A stretch of DNA of 64,000 nucleotides from Pontiellaceae bacterium B12219 (lineage in GTDB: Bacteria; Verrucomicrobiota; Kiritimatiellia; Kiritimatiellales; Pontiellaceae). The notes beneath the pieces were generated by a model. The model did not search any database, was not told the DNA's origin, and was given only the letters and a program-made list of their open reading frames with translations. Shown in pieces: positions 32,441-41,555 of the stretch (position 1 is the stretch's first letter; every line of letters begins with the position of its first letter). A program made the translations under genes and the position numbers. The DNA lies in assembly GCA_029432795.1 (NCBI GenBank), contig JARNMJ010000009.1, positions 37,578 to 101,577 on the forward strand, written 5' to 3'.

Positions 32441-35332
32441 TTACAGCACCCGGATTCGGTTGCTGATTCCTGCCTGTTCGGCTGCTTCCGGTGAGCAGAT
32501 CACCGAAACAGCCGACTGTTCAAAGGCGTCGATCAGTGTTTGACCGAATGCATTAAAATGCGGCTGCGTGGTCGCCAGCACTTCATCGCGCAATTGCTGC
32601 CGCTCTGCATCGGTATAGTTCAGCAGATAACGCATGCAGCTGGAATACCCTTTGGCATCCGGCAGCTGATATGCATCCAGCGTGCCGATGGCGCCGATCA
32701 GGGAGCGGGTCAGTTCGTCTTCGCTCAGTTGCAGGTTTTTCAGGTATTCACCGGTCTGCTTATAAATTTCAAGCGAGGCCTTCAGATTCGGGTCGCGGTA
32801 GGAGGCGAAGGTGAAGGCGCCGGAACGCTGATCGAAGGCGCACATGCCGCCGTAGGCACCGCCCTGAACGCGGATCTTTTCCCAGAGCCAGGCAGTTTGC
32901 AGATAGCGGGTAATCACCATTGCGGAGCCGTGCATCGTATAGCCAGCGTCGTACAGATTTGCGGAGCAGCCCACATAGTTCACCATCGTCGGAGCGGTCA
33001 GTGCTTCGGAGTCTGCAAGGGGGGCGCGTTTCCAGTGTTTGGATGTGAAGGTTCCGGAGGTTGGAAGTTTTTCAATAAAACGGTCCACATTTTTCAGAAC
33101 CATCGGCATGTGTTCCGGATCAACGGTAATGTTGACGACGATGCTGTTGCGGTCCACCAGCGTGGTACGGATTTTTTCCAACCGTTGGAAAACCTGATCC
33201 CAATCGCTTTCCACCAGTTCGATCAGATTGCGCATGAAGAAAAGGGCATCAATACCGCCCATTTGTTCATTCACCCAATGGGCTTCGTGGTAGTGGGATT
33301 TCAGTCGACTCATAACGGCGGAGTGGCCGCGGGGAACCACGCCGGTTTCAAGTTCTGATTTATGTTCGAGAATGATCTGCTTAAACCGATCCTTGTTGTT
33401 GAAGTTCACATCAACCAATACGTCGTACAGAATATCCAGCAGATCCGCGCTTTGTTCCGCCATACATTTCCCGCGCATGAAAAAGCGGGTGATGCCGGTT
33501 TCGGAATCTTTCTGGGCGGAGAGGAACGGAGAGCCGTATATGCCGCCGGTCTGTTTGGAAATGCGCTGGGAAAGGGCAACGTAATCTTCTGAATTTGTTC
33601 CCATTTCCAGGAGAATGCTGCCGAGCAACGAGGCATATGGAATCTCATCGGTTTCAAGTCCGTGCAGGTCGAGTCCGATATCCAGATAGAGAATTCCATT
33701 GGTAAACAGATCGTGTTTAATCACGGTGGCACCGTGCTGTGTTTCGGCGGAGCATTCCACGGTACGTACGTTTTTATCAAGATCCTCGCGTTTCAGCAGC
33801 GGAATGGTTGCGAGGGCTTCTTCCGAATCCGGTGTCGCCTGCATTTCAAGCAACCGATGCGTATTGGCCACAATTGCTTCGAGCTGTTTTTCAGTCATCC
33901 CCGCTTTAATGGCGGCAAGGCGCTGTTTTTCTTCGGCTTCGGTGCGGGCGGCCAGCTCACTGTCGGGAAATAAAACCACAGTGGAGCGGTGGTTGTTTTC
34001 GAGAAAACTTTTGCGGATCATGTTTTCAAAGAAGCCCGGTTGCGCGGCATTCTTTTTTAAATTCTGCAGCGGTTGCTCAAAGGCAATGAGTTCGAGCGGG
34101 TCGGAATCATAAATCCAGGCATTCAGCGATTTGAGCCAAAGCGAAAGGCCGCGGGGAAATCCGCCGGAATTATTTTCCCGCAGTTCAAATTCGTAGGTGT
34201 TCAGTGCGGCTTCGATGTCGTCGCTGGAAATGCCGTTGTCGGCCAGATCTTCCAGGGTTTGGAAAATGAGGGCTTCGCCTTTTCCAAGGTTTGGAACTTC
34301 GACGTCTTTAAGGCCGATCGAATACATCATCTGGAACATATGTGTTTCAATGCCGCCGCCGGTGATGTCGTCGCCCAGTCCGGATTCAATGAGGGCTTTA
34401 CGCAACGGCGAGGCGGGCATGCCGAGCAGAATATGGTCGAGCAGGTTGTAGGCAAAAACCGTATCGGCATCGGTCGGGGAGGGCAGCGACCAGTTTACGG
34501 TGAACATCGGTTTCGGATCTTCATCCTCGGCGGAAACCGCAAAGTGTTTTTCAATCCGGATGGGTTCGGGCAGTGGAGCCTGGCGCGCAACCATCGATTG
34601 CGGATCGGTCTTTTTGTAGCGGCTCAGATACTGATCCAGCAGCTCGAAGCGTTCGTCGGCGGGGTCATCGCCATAGAAGAAAATCCGGGCGTTGGACGGA
34701 TGGTAAAAGGAGTCGTGAAAGGCCGTGAACTGTTCGTAAGTCAGGTCCGGAATTTTTTCCGGACTTCCGCCGGAGTCGAGTCCGTAGGTCGTGTCGGGAT
34801 AAAGCGATTGCTGCGAGACTTCCATCAACAGGGAGTCGGGGGAGGAATAAACCCCTTTCATTTCGTTATAAACGACGCCTTTAAATTCAAGGGCGTCGTC
34901 GATTGATTCCAGGTGGTAGTGCCAGCCTTCCTGCATGAAAAAGTCCTGTGTAATCCGCGGGTTGAAGACGGCATCCAGATATACATCCACCAGATTGTGA
35001 AAATCTTTCAGATTCTGGCTGGCGACGGGGTAGCAGGTTTTGTCGGGGTAGGTGAAGGCATTGAGAAAGGTTTGCAGGGAACCTTTCAGCAATTGGACAA
35101 AGGGATCTTTTACCGGGTATTTTTCGGATCCGCACAACACGGTGTGTTCCAGAATATGGGCCACGCCGGTGGAATCGGAGGGCGGGGTGCGGAACGCGAT
35201 GCCGAAACATTTGTTCTCGTCGTCGTTCTCCATCGACATGATTTCCGCGCCGGTCGGGATATGGCGGTAAATTTTCGCCAGTGTATTGAGCTCCCTGACG
35301 TCTTCGGTGCGTATCAGTTCAAAATTGTTCAT
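32441..35332 (-). CDS. M16 (pitrilysin/presequence-protease type) zinc metallopeptidase
   Basis: 963 residues with the inverted zinc motif HILEH (His59, Glu62, His63) in VAHILEHTVLCGSEKYPVKD, the same as Cym1/PreP/insulinase-like enzymes of family M16C that degrade peptides inside a closed chamber. The size, with four tandem homologous domains, fits PreP. No signal peptide, so cytosolic. GGAG precedes the ATG. Three perfect TTCCA-N5-TGGAA copies lie in this gene (33176, 34250, 34282). pgl lies upstream on the same strand, 69 bp away. Confidence 0.92.
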   Translation of the reverse strand: MNNFELIRTEDVRELNTLAKIYRHIPTGAEIMSMENDDENKCFGIAFRTPPSDSTGVAHILEHTVLCGSEKYPVKDPFVQLLKGSLQTFLNAFTYPDKTCYPVASQNLKDFHNLVDVYLDAVFNPRITQDFFMQEGWHYHLESIDDALEFKGVVYNEMKGVYSSPDSLLMEVSQQSLYPDTTYGLDSGGSPEKIPDLTYEQFTAFHDSFYHPSNARIFFYGDDPADERFELLDQYLSRYKKTDPQSMVARQAPLPEPIRIEKHFAVSAEDEDPKPMFTVNWSLPSPTDADTVFAYNLLDHILLGMPASPLRKALIESGLGDDITGGGIETHMFQMMYSIGLKDVEVPNLGKGEALIFQTLEDLADNGISSDDIEAALNTYEFELRENNSGGFPRGLSLWLKSLNAWIYDSDPLELIAFEQPLQNLKKNAAQPGFFENMIRKSFLENNHRSTVVLFPDSELAARTEAEEKQRLAAIKAGMTEKQLEAIVANTHRLLEMQATPDSEEALATIPLLKREDLDKNVRTVECSAETQHGATVIKHDLFTNGILYLDIGLDLHGLETDEIPYASLLGSILLEMGTNSEDYVALSQRISKQTGGIYGSPFLSAQKDSETGITRFFMRGKCMAEQSADLLDILYDVLVDVNFNNKDRFKQIILEHKSELETGVVPRGHSAVMSRLKSHYHEAHWVNEQMGGIDALFFMRNLIELVESDWDQVFQRLEKIRTTLVDRNSIVVNITVDPEHMPMVLKNVDRFIEKLPTSGTFTSKHWKRAPLADSEALTAPTMVNYVGCSANLYDAGYTMHGSAMVITRYLQTAWLWEKIRVQGGAYGGMCAFDQRSGAFTFASYRDPNLKASLEIYKQTGEYLKNLQLSEDELTRSLIGAIGTLDAYQLPDAKGYSSCMRYLLNYTDAERQQLRDEVLATTQPHFNAFGQTLIDAFEQSAVSVICSPEAAEQAGISNRIRVL

Positions 35333-35401
35333 ATATGGCTCCGTGAAATGAATCGGAAATTAATACTGGATTCGTCCGGTTTGGGCGAATCCAATACGGA
35401 A

Positions 35402-36055
35402 TTATTCAGAAAGCTGAAGGTCGGTCCAGAGCTCGACATTCGGGTGGTCGGCCAGGGCAATGCCGGCGGGAATGGATTGGGGGTTGGTGAGCAGGGTGTG
35501 GATGATGTCGCGCTTGGATTCGCCGGTCACCAATAGAATAATTTTTTCGACGCGTTTGAAAAAGGCAGGAGTCACGCTTACGCCTTCCATACCGTCGGGG
35601 CGGTTGGTATGCAGCGTGAGAGCACCGTTTTTCATTTGGGCCTGCTCGGCCGTGAAGAATCCGGCGGTATGTCCGTCATCGCCCATGCCGAGAAATCCGA
35701 GATCCACGGTTTGCATACGCTCGAGCCCTTCTTCAAAGCGGGCGGCCGCGGCCCGCGGGGAGAGTTTGGTGTCGACCTGCAGAAAATGACCGTGGCAGTC
35801 CAGTCCGGTGAGCAGCGGCAGCAGGTTGTGTGCGTTGTTTTTCGGCGAGCTGAAGGGCATCATCCGTTCGTCGCTCAGAAACAGGTTCCGTTGCGGATGC
35901 ACGGGGCAGGGATCGGCCGCGAGTCGGTTATAGATGACGTAGGGTGTTGAGCCGCCGCTAAGCATCAGATTTCCCGCAGTTGGAAGGGTGGCGCGCAAAA
36001 GGTCCAGTGTCTGGACGATGAGTTTTTCGGTGGTTTCAAAAGTTTGTATTTTCAT
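35402..36055 (-). CDS. pgl: 6-phosphogluconolactonase
   Basis: Pgl hydrolyses 6-phosphogluconolactone in the pentose phosphate pathway. Motifs in 217 residues: LMLSGGSTPYVIYNRL, FLSDERMMPFSSPKNNAHNL, FLGMGDDGHTAGFF and VSVTPAFFKRVEKIILLVTGE. It matches the DevB/SOL type. Glucose-6-phosphate dehydrogenase is not nearby. It is divergent from the acyltransferase gene with a 92-bp spacer. Confidence 0.92.
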   Translation of the reverse strand: MKIQTFETTEKLIVQTLDLLRATLPTAGNLMLSGGSTPYVIYNRLAADPCPVHPQRNLFLSDERMMPFSSPKNNAHNLLPLLTGLDCHGHFLQVDTKLSPRAAAARFEEGLERMQTVDLGFLGMGDDGHTAGFFTAEQAQMKNGALTLHTNRPDGMEGVSVTPAFFKRVEKIILLVTGESKRDIIHTLLTNPQSIPAGIALADHPNVELWTDLQLSE

Positions 36056-36147
36056 AATGCCCGCACGTTAATATGCGACGGCGAAAGAAACGATCATTTT
36101 ACGCAAACATCATTGCCCGTTCTCTCCGATTCATGCACTTTTAGCGC

Positions 36148-37041
36148 ATGTATAAAATCCTTTTAACGATTCTGGTGAAGACGCTCTCCAGCCTGCCGCT
36201 GCCTATGGTTCGCGGGGTGGGGCGCTTAGTCGGGTTTATTTTCGGGAATGTGGTGCGGCATCATCGGGCGGATGCGTTTCAGGCTTTGGAACAATCGCTT
36301 CCGGGCCTTTCTCCACGGGAGTGCAAACGGATCATTAATACGATGTATCTGTGGCAGGGCGTCAACTTTATGGAGGGGATGTGGTACACTTTCCGGGGGT
36401 TGGACCGTGTCCGGGAAGTGGTCGAATTTGAAAACGAGGAATATGTTGAGCAGGCGTTGGCAAAAGGGAAGGGAATTCTGGCGCTGACAGCTCATTTTGG
36501 AAATTTTGAAATCATGCCGATGGCCACGGTGGCGCTGGGCCATAAAATGAGTGTCATCGTTAAACCGATCCGGAATAAAGCCGTGGAAGAGGTTTATAAT
36601 AAATACAGAGCCTGTGAAGGTGTCACGTATCTGCCGCGGGATAATTCCTATCGCGACTGCCTCAAAGCGCTTCGCCGGCAGGAAGTGGTCGGTATGATTA
36701 TTGACCAGAATATGACCCGGGACTCCGGTATTTTTGTCGATTATTTCGGGCGTCCGGCCTGCACCTCTCCGGGGCTGGCCTATATGGCCGCTCAATCGAA
36801 GGCTCCGGTTGTTCCGGTTTTCGTGTATCGGAAAAAGAACGGACATTTTGTGCTGAAACTTCAGCCGCCTCTTGATCCTCCGGAAGATCGAAAGCCGGAG
36901 ACCATTCTGAAAGCTACGCAGCTTTATACGAAGATTATCGAGGATGCGGTGCGCAACGATCCGGAACAATGGATCTGGATGCATCGGCGGTGGAAAACAA
37001 CACAGCTTGAAGGACAGTCCGGTGTTGTGCGTGCTAAATAA
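36148..37041 (+). CDS. Lysophospholipid / lipid A acyltransferase (LpxL/HtrB family)
   Basis: 297 residues, one N-terminal membrane-associated segment, then the HX4E acyltransferase motif in LTAHFGNFEIMPM and a GMIIDQNMTRDSGIFVDYFG block typical of the family, ending with PEQWIWMHRRWKT. LpxL/LpxM proteins add secondary acyl chains to lipid A. Presence fits the heptose genes in the window. Exact acyl-chain position cannot be told. The 28-bp gap to the antiporter suggests co-transcription. Confidence 0.88.
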   Translation: MYKILLTILVKTLSSLPLPMVRGVGRLVGFIFGNVVRHHRADAFQALEQSLPGLSPRECKRIINTMYLWQGVNFMEGMWYTFRGLDRVREVVEFENEEYVEQALAKGKGILALTAHFGNFEIMPMATVALGHKMSVIVKPIRNKAVEEVYNKYRACEGVTYLPRDNSYRDCLKALRRQEVVGMIIDQNMTRDSGIFVDYFGRPACTSPGLAYMAAQSKAPVVPVFVYRKKNGHFVLKLQPPLDPPEDRKPETILKATQLYTKIIEDAVRNDPEQWIWMHRRWKTTQLEGQSGVVRAK

Positions 37042-37069
37042 TTTCCCAACTTTCGGAAGAGGAGTGTAA

Positions 37070-38302
37070 ATGAGTGTTATCAGTGGACTGGTTTTTGTTT
37101 GCCTGTTTCTTATTGCTCTTTGTGCGATTACCCACTATTTCCGAAATTCGCGGTTGCCGGTGGTTTGCTGGATTGTGCTGTTCGGTGCGTTGTATGGCGT
37201 TGTTCAGCGTTTAGTGATTCCGGCGCTTCCTGAAATTCGTGTTTCGCCGGATGTGATTCTGTTTATTTTCCTGCCGGTTCTGATTTTTGATTCAACGCGC
37301 AAGTTAAAGGTGCGCGAAGCCCGTGCCATGGCGGTGCCCTCAACCGCGTTGGCCACGTTCGGGATTCTGGTGAGTATGGGGGTGATGGCGGTTCCGATTC
37401 GGCTGTATTTCGATATGCCCTGGATCGACATTCTCTTTTTCTGCGGGATCATGTCGGCCACAGATCCGGTGGCGGTGTCCGCCATTTTCAGCGTTATTCC
37501 CGTTCCTGAAAAACTGAAGATGCTGATTGAAAGCGAGTCGCTTTTAAATGATGGAACAACGGTGGTGCTGTTTACGGTGCTTTACGCCCGTGTGGTGGAT
37601 GGTCAGACGCTTTTGCTGGGGCATGGGCTGATGACTTTTGTGATGGCAGTACTGGGTGCAATTGTGATGGGGATTGTGGTGGGGTGGGCCTGCATGAAGT
37701 TAATGCATCAATGGGTCGCCTTCAGGGATTCATTTATCGCACCGCTCCTGCCGCTGCTCTTCATTTATCTCATTTTCTGCATCGCTCAGGCGGGATTTGA
37801 TATTTCCGGTGTTATTGCTGTGATGGCTGCCACGCTCACGATGAAAAAAATGGTGTTTAAATATGCTGCCGAGGAACGGCCCGCTCATAAACAACTCGAT
37901 TTTTATCGAGGGTTCTGGAGTTTTCTCAATGATCTGGCCAATGCGCTGCTCTTCTTTATTCTGGGTTCTGAAATCGGCAGCCATTCCTATGATATTGCCT
38001 GGCTGCTCATGCTGGTTGCACTGGCTTCGCTGTTACTGTCCAGATGTGTGGTGGCCTACGGCTTTGGTGCGTTGTTCAATGTGGCGAGGTTTCGGATTCC
38101 GATGTCCTGGCTGCATGTGCTGAATCTGGGCGGACTCAAGGGCGCGCTGTCTGTTGCGCTGATTCTTATGATTCCGCGGGAGTACGTCTATCGGGATGTA
38201 TTTCTGCTGGCGGCGTTGGTGATGTGTTTGTTCACGTTGATTGTGAATACGCTGGGGTTGCGGATGTATCTGAAAAAAGCCGATCTCGGCGAGATCGGCT
38301 GA
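37070..38302 (+). CDS. Sodium/proton antiporter (NhaP/CPA1 type)
   Basis: 410 residues with about 12 membrane segments. CPA1 hallmarks are FFCGIMSATDPVAVSAIFSV, ESLLNDGTTVVLFTVL and the LGGLKGALSVALIL helix near the C-terminus. GAGGAG lies before the ATG. Exports sodium in exchange for protons; the Rnf complex encoded next may build the matching ion gradient. The last codons overlap a terminator hairpin that serves the opposite-strand gene. Confidence 0.93.
   Translation: MSVISGLVFVCLFLIALCAITHYFRNSRLPVVCWIVLFGALYGVVQRLVIPALPEIRVSPDVILFIFLPVLIFDSTRKLKVREARAMAVPSTALATFGILVSMGVMAVPIRLYFDMPWIDILFFCGIMSATDPVAVSAIFSVIPVPEKLKMLIESESLLNDGTTVVLFTVLYARVVDGQTLLLGHGLMTFVMAVLGAIVMGIVVGWACMKLMHQWVAFRDSFIAPLLPLLFIYLIFCIAQAGFDISGVIAVMAATLTMKKMVFKYAAEERPAHKQLDFYRGFWSFLNDLANALLFFILGSEIGSHSYDIAWLLMLVALASLLLSRCVVAYGFGALFNVARFRIPMSWLHVLNLGGLKGALSVALILMIPREYVYRDVFLLAALVMCLFTLIVNTLGLRMYLKKADLGEIG
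38272..38300 (-). terminator. Rho-independent terminator of the ribbon-helix-helix gene, inside nhaP 3' end
   Basis: On the minus strand a 10-bp stem (38300-38291 with 38287-38278, GGC-type 3-nt loop) is followed by a run of T (38278-38273). It is built from the last codons of the convergent antiporter gene. Confidence 0.8.
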
Positions 38303-38329
38303 AACAGACTTCCCGGGATCGGAAACGGA

Positions 38330-38509
38330 CTAACGCTCGGTTAGATTCAGTTTTTTGCCGGAATCAATCCACTGTTGCAGAATGATTTTGCAGTATCGAC
38401 TTACGGAAAGGTGCATCGAGTCCGCTCGCTTTGTAAGTTCTTCTGCCATTTCAGCTGACAGATTGATGCCAACGATTTTTGTTCCTTTCCCAACTGGATT
38501 GCTAGCCAT
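38330..38509 (-). CDS. Small ribbon-helix-helix-like DNA-binding protein
   Basis: 59 residues: a short N-terminus, a strand KIVGINLS, helix AEMAEELTKRADSMHLS, and helix VSRYCKIILQQWIDSG, the strand-helix-helix plan of CopG/Arc/MetJ repressors. GAGGAG lies 7 bases upstream of the ATG and a terminator lies downstream, so the gene is convincing despite its size. A 14-bp palindrome just upstream could be its own operator. No toxin partner is adjacent, so it is more likely a stand-alone regulator than an antitoxin. It could act on itself or on the rnf genes. Confidence 0.8.
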   Translation of the reverse strand: MASNPVGKGTKIVGINLSAEMAEELTKRADSMHLSVSRYCKIILQQWIDSGKKLNLTER

Positions 38510-38526
38510 TCAGTTCTCCTCGTTTT

Positions 38527-38540
38527 ATTGAATGTTCAAT
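38527..38540. promoter_or_regulatory. Candidate operator ATTGAA-TG-TTCAAT
   Basis: Perfect 6-bp arms, 18 bp upstream of the small RHH gene. A second inverted repeat, ATTCAG-N9-CTGAAT (38597-38617), lies on the rnf side of the same spacer. Autoregulation is inferred. Confidence 0.45.
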
Positions 38541-38790
38541 AGGATATAGGTGAGTGTTAAATTGTTTGTAATAACTTTATTTTGAATGTTAAAAATATTC
38601 AGATTTTTCGACTGAATGAGCCGGGAACGACCGGACACGGTTATGGTTTCCCGCGATGAATGGGCTTTGAAATCCGAGCTTATTGACACGCGTTCTAAAT
38701 TTACGTCCCCCCCCTGAACAGCGTTGCGGATGGCCGGACCATCGGTATTATCGGCCTCCATTATTTCAAATAACGACGAGGTTTTTTTTC

Positions 38791-39384
38791 ATGTTAAGTG
38801 AATTTCTAGTCATCACCATCGGGGCCATTCTCGTAAATAACTTCGTGTTGTCGAAGTTTCTGGGGATCTGTCCGTTTCTGGGAGTCTCTAAAAAACTCGA
38901 TACAGCTCTGGGGATGTCCGGTGCGGTGATCTTTGTGATGACGCTGGCCTCGCTCGTCAGCTCGCTGATCAATCAATTCCTGCTGGTTCCGATGAAACTG
39001 CAGTTTCTCCAGACTCTGGTGTTCATTGTGGTGATCGCCTCGCTGGTTCAGTTGGTGGAGATCATGCTGCAGAAACTCAGCGCCAAACTCTACGACAGTC
39101 TGGGGATTTTCCTTCCGCTCATTACCACCAACTGTGCGGTGCTCGGTTGTGTGGTGCTGAATGCCAAATCCGCGCCGGAATCCATCCAGTCCACCTGGTA
39201 CGGTGCCACCATCTATGGTTTCTGCTCTGCACTTGGTTTTGCACTCGCCCTGATTTTATTTTCCAGCCTTCGGGAAAAGCTGGATCTCGCCAATGTGCCG
39301 GAAGCTTTTGAGGGAACGGCCATTTCACTCGTCACGGCGGGAATTCTCGCCATGGCCTTTCTCGGTTTCTCGGGCCTCGTTTAA
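38791..39384 (+). CDS. rnfA: Rnf complex subunit A
   Basis: 197 residues with six membrane segments: FVLSKFLGICPFLGVSKK and the conserved LPLITTNCAVLGCVV (half-site for the membrane Fe-S cluster with RnfE). ATG 38791 follows GAGG; the longer open frame upstream is spacer, including a run of eight C (38707-38714). First gene of the canonical rnfABCDGE order. Rnf couples ferredoxin:NAD+ electron transfer to export of Na+ or H+ across the inner membrane. Confidence 0.95.
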   Translation: MLSEFLVITIGAILVNNFVLSKFLGICPFLGVSKKLDTALGMSGAVIFVMTLASLVSSLINQFLLVPMKLQFLQTLVFIVVIASLVQLVEIMLQKLSAKLYDSLGIFLPLITTNCAVLGCVVLNAKSAPESIQSTWYGATIYGFCSALGFALALILFSSLREKLDLANVPEAFEGTAISLVTAGILAMAFLGFSGLV

Positions 39385-39395
39385 GGAATAAGCTG

Positions 39396-40226
39396 ATGAG
39401 TATAGCGGTTATTGCAATTATTGCAGTCGGGGTTCTGGGAGCGTTGCTTGGAATCATCATTGGGATTGTGGCGAAAGTTTTCGCCGTCGAAACCGACGAG
39501 CGAATTGAACGGGTTGGGGAGTTGCTGCCCGGGGCAAACTGCGGCGGTTGCGGCTATGCCGGATGTGCCGACTTTGCAAAAAGCGTGGTTAGCGAAACGG
39601 CTACGCCGGATCAATGCCCGGTCTGTTCAAAAGAAGATGTGCAGGCTATTGCCGATTATCTGGGTATTGTTGCGGAAGAGAAGGAGAAGAAAGTGGCTCT
39701 GGTTCGCTGCTCCGGCGACATCCCGAATACGGTCCGCTCCCTGTATAACGGTGTTCGCGATTGCCGTTCCGCCGTCCTTGTGGCCGGGGGGGCAAAGGGA
39801 TGCGACTACGGTTGCCTTGGTTTCGGCAGCTGCGCCGAAGCCTGCCCGTTCGGTGCCATTGAAATACGCAAGGGACTCGCGGTGGTGCATAAAGAACTCT
39901 GCGTTGGCTGCGAAAATTGTGTGGCCGCCTGCCCGAAAGAATTGATTGTCATGGTGCCGGAAGCCGCCACAACCCATGTTTATTGCAATTCGCCGGAAAA
40001 AGGCGCTGCCAAACGGAAGGTTTGTAAAACCGCCTGCATTGCCTGCCGAAAATGTGTGAAAGCATCCGGCGAGGAAGATCATATGGAAATCGACGGTTTC
40101 CTGATCCGCACCAACTATGAAAATGCCCCCGGTCCGGAGCTGGTGGAAGCCGCTGGCTGCCCGACCACCGCACTGCGGGTGGATACCTTGCATGCTGAAG
40201 GCGCTTATGAAGGAGTTACAAAATGA
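39396..40226 (+). CDS. rnfB: Rnf complex subunit B (ferredoxin-like iron-sulfur protein)
   Basis: 276 residues: an N-terminal membrane helix, a [4Fe-4S] motif at Cys49, Cys52, Cys57 and Cys74 (NCGGCGYAGCADF), then a second CGSC-like set and two ferredoxin clusters (CAEACPFGAIEI, CVGCENCVAACPKELI) plus CIACRKC. It is the likely entry point for electrons from reduced ferredoxin. Its stop overlaps the rnfC start (ATGA), showing translational coupling. Confidence 0.95.
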   Translation: MSIAVIAIIAVGVLGALLGIIIGIVAKVFAVETDERIERVGELLPGANCGGCGYAGCADFAKSVVSETATPDQCPVCSKEDVQAIADYLGIVAEEKEKKVALVRCSGDIPNTVRSLYNGVRDCRSAVLVAGGAKGCDYGCLGFGSCAEACPFGAIEIRKGLAVVHKELCVGCENCVAACPKELIVMVPEAATTHVYCNSPEKGAAKRKVCKTACIACRKCVKASGEEDHMEIDGFLIRTNYENAPGPELVEAAGCPTTALRVDTLHAEGAYEGVTK

Positions 40227-41551
40227 GCGATAAACCGCGTAAATTTAAAGGGGGCGTGCATCCCAACGACTCCAAAGCGCTTTCATCCCGAAAAGCCATC
40301 AAAGAAGCGCCGCTGTTCGACAGCTATAAAGTGATCATGCACCAGAACATCGGGGCACCGCCGGAACTGGTTGTTAAAAAGGGCGACACCGTTAAAAAAG
40401 GCGGTCTGTTGGCCAAAGCCGGCGGGTTTATGTCGGTTCCGCTGCATGCTCCAACCTCGGGAACCATCAAGGCCATCGATAAAGTTCCCGGGCCGACCGG
40501 CATCAGTGTTCCCTGCATCGAAATCACCTCCGACGGTGAAGACGAATGGGGCAGTCCGTTTGAGCCGATTTCGGACTGGCAGACTGCCGATCCGGCTGAG
40601 TTGAAACAGCGTATTTGGGATGCCGGTATTGTCGGAATGGGCGGAGCCGGTTTTCCTGTTCACGTAAAGCTTTCACCGCCGGAAGGCAAAACGATTGATA
40701 CGCTCATCATTAATGGGGCTGAGTGCGAACCCTATCTCACGGCGGACCACCGGCTGATGCTGGAACAGGCGGAAGAGGTTGTGCTCGGTGTGGCCATTCT
40801 GGTTCGTATTCTCGGGTTGAAGACCGGTGTTATCGGCGTTGAAAACAATAAACCCGATGCCATTGAAGCGCTGAACAAAGTGGCCGGTAAATATAATATC
40901 ACGGTTCAGTCGCTGCCGGTTAACTACCCGCAGGGTGCGGAACGGCAGCTCATTTACAGCATCACCGGCCGGGAAGTTCCGGTCGGTAAACTTCCGATGG
41001 ATGTAAATTGTGTGGTGCAGAATGTGGCCACGGCCGCCGCTGTGACCGAAGCGGTGCTGAAGGGGCAGCCCTCGATTGAGCGTGTCACAACGGTTACCGG
41101 GAAACCGCTGGTTGATCCGGGCAACTGGAAATTGCGGATCGGCACGCCCATCTCCAAAACCATCGAGCTGGCCGGCGGCATCACGGAGCAACCTGCCAAG
41201 CTGTTGCTGGGCGGCCCGATGATGGGCATTGCACAGAGCTCGCTGGACGTTACCGTAATGAAAAATACATCGGGTGTACTGCTGATTGCTCAGGACGAAG
41301 TTTCGCAATACACCTCCGAACCCTGCATCCGTTGCGGGCGCTGTGTGGATTGCTGCCCGATGCAGATTCTGCCGGCAACCATCAGCCAGGCCGTGGAAAA
41401 CAAGCGGTTCGACTGGGCTGAAAAACTGAATGTAATGGCGTGCATCGAATGCGGATCCTGCAGCTATTCCTGCCCGTCGCACCGTCCGCTGAATCAGCAA
41501 TTTAAACGTGCCAAGGTTGAAATTCGCGCAGGCCTGAGGAAAAAAGGATAG
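40223..41551 (+). CDS. rnfC: Rnf complex subunit C (NADH-binding)
   Basis: 442 residues: an N-terminal barrel-sandwich part, the NADH/FMN-binding domain (GIVGMGGAGFPVHVKL, NGAECEPYLTADHRLML) and two [4Fe-4S] clusters (CIRCGRCVDCCP and CIECGSCSYSCP). The SLBB region is followed directly by the clusters without the long Ala/Lys-rich tail of E. coli RsxC. Four-base overlap with rnfB, 4 bases before rnfD. Confidence 0.95.
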   Translation: MSDKPRKFKGGVHPNDSKALSSRKAIKEAPLFDSYKVIMHQNIGAPPELVVKKGDTVKKGGLLAKAGGFMSVPLHAPTSGTIKAIDKVPGPTGISVPCIEITSDGEDEWGSPFEPISDWQTADPAELKQRIWDAGIVGMGGAGFPVHVKLSPPEGKTIDTLIINGAECEPYLTADHRLMLEQAEEVVLGVAILVRILGLKTGVIGVENNKPDAIEALNKVAGKYNITVQSLPVNYPQGAERQLIYSITGREVPVGKLPMDVNCVVQNVATAAAVTEAVLKGQPSIERVTTVTGKPLVDPGNWKLRIGTPISKTIELAGGITEQPAKLLLGGPMMGIAQSSLDVTVMKNTSGVLLIAQDEVSQYTSEPCIRCGRCVDCCPMQILPATISQAVENKRFDWAEKLNVMACIECGSCSYSCPSHRPLNQQFKRAKVEIRAGLRKKG

Positions 41552-41555
41552 ATTT

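Noticed and set aside
34073..34906. 277-codon plus-strand open frame opposite the M16 protease
   Set aside because: Antisense mirror frame with repetitive Phe/Gly/Val composition and no recognisable domain.
38707..38714. Run of eight C upstream of rnfA, considered as a phase-variation tract
   Set aside because: It lies in the spacer, not inside a gene or between promoter boxes I can identify; the open frame that crosses it is an artefact of the rnfA upstream region.
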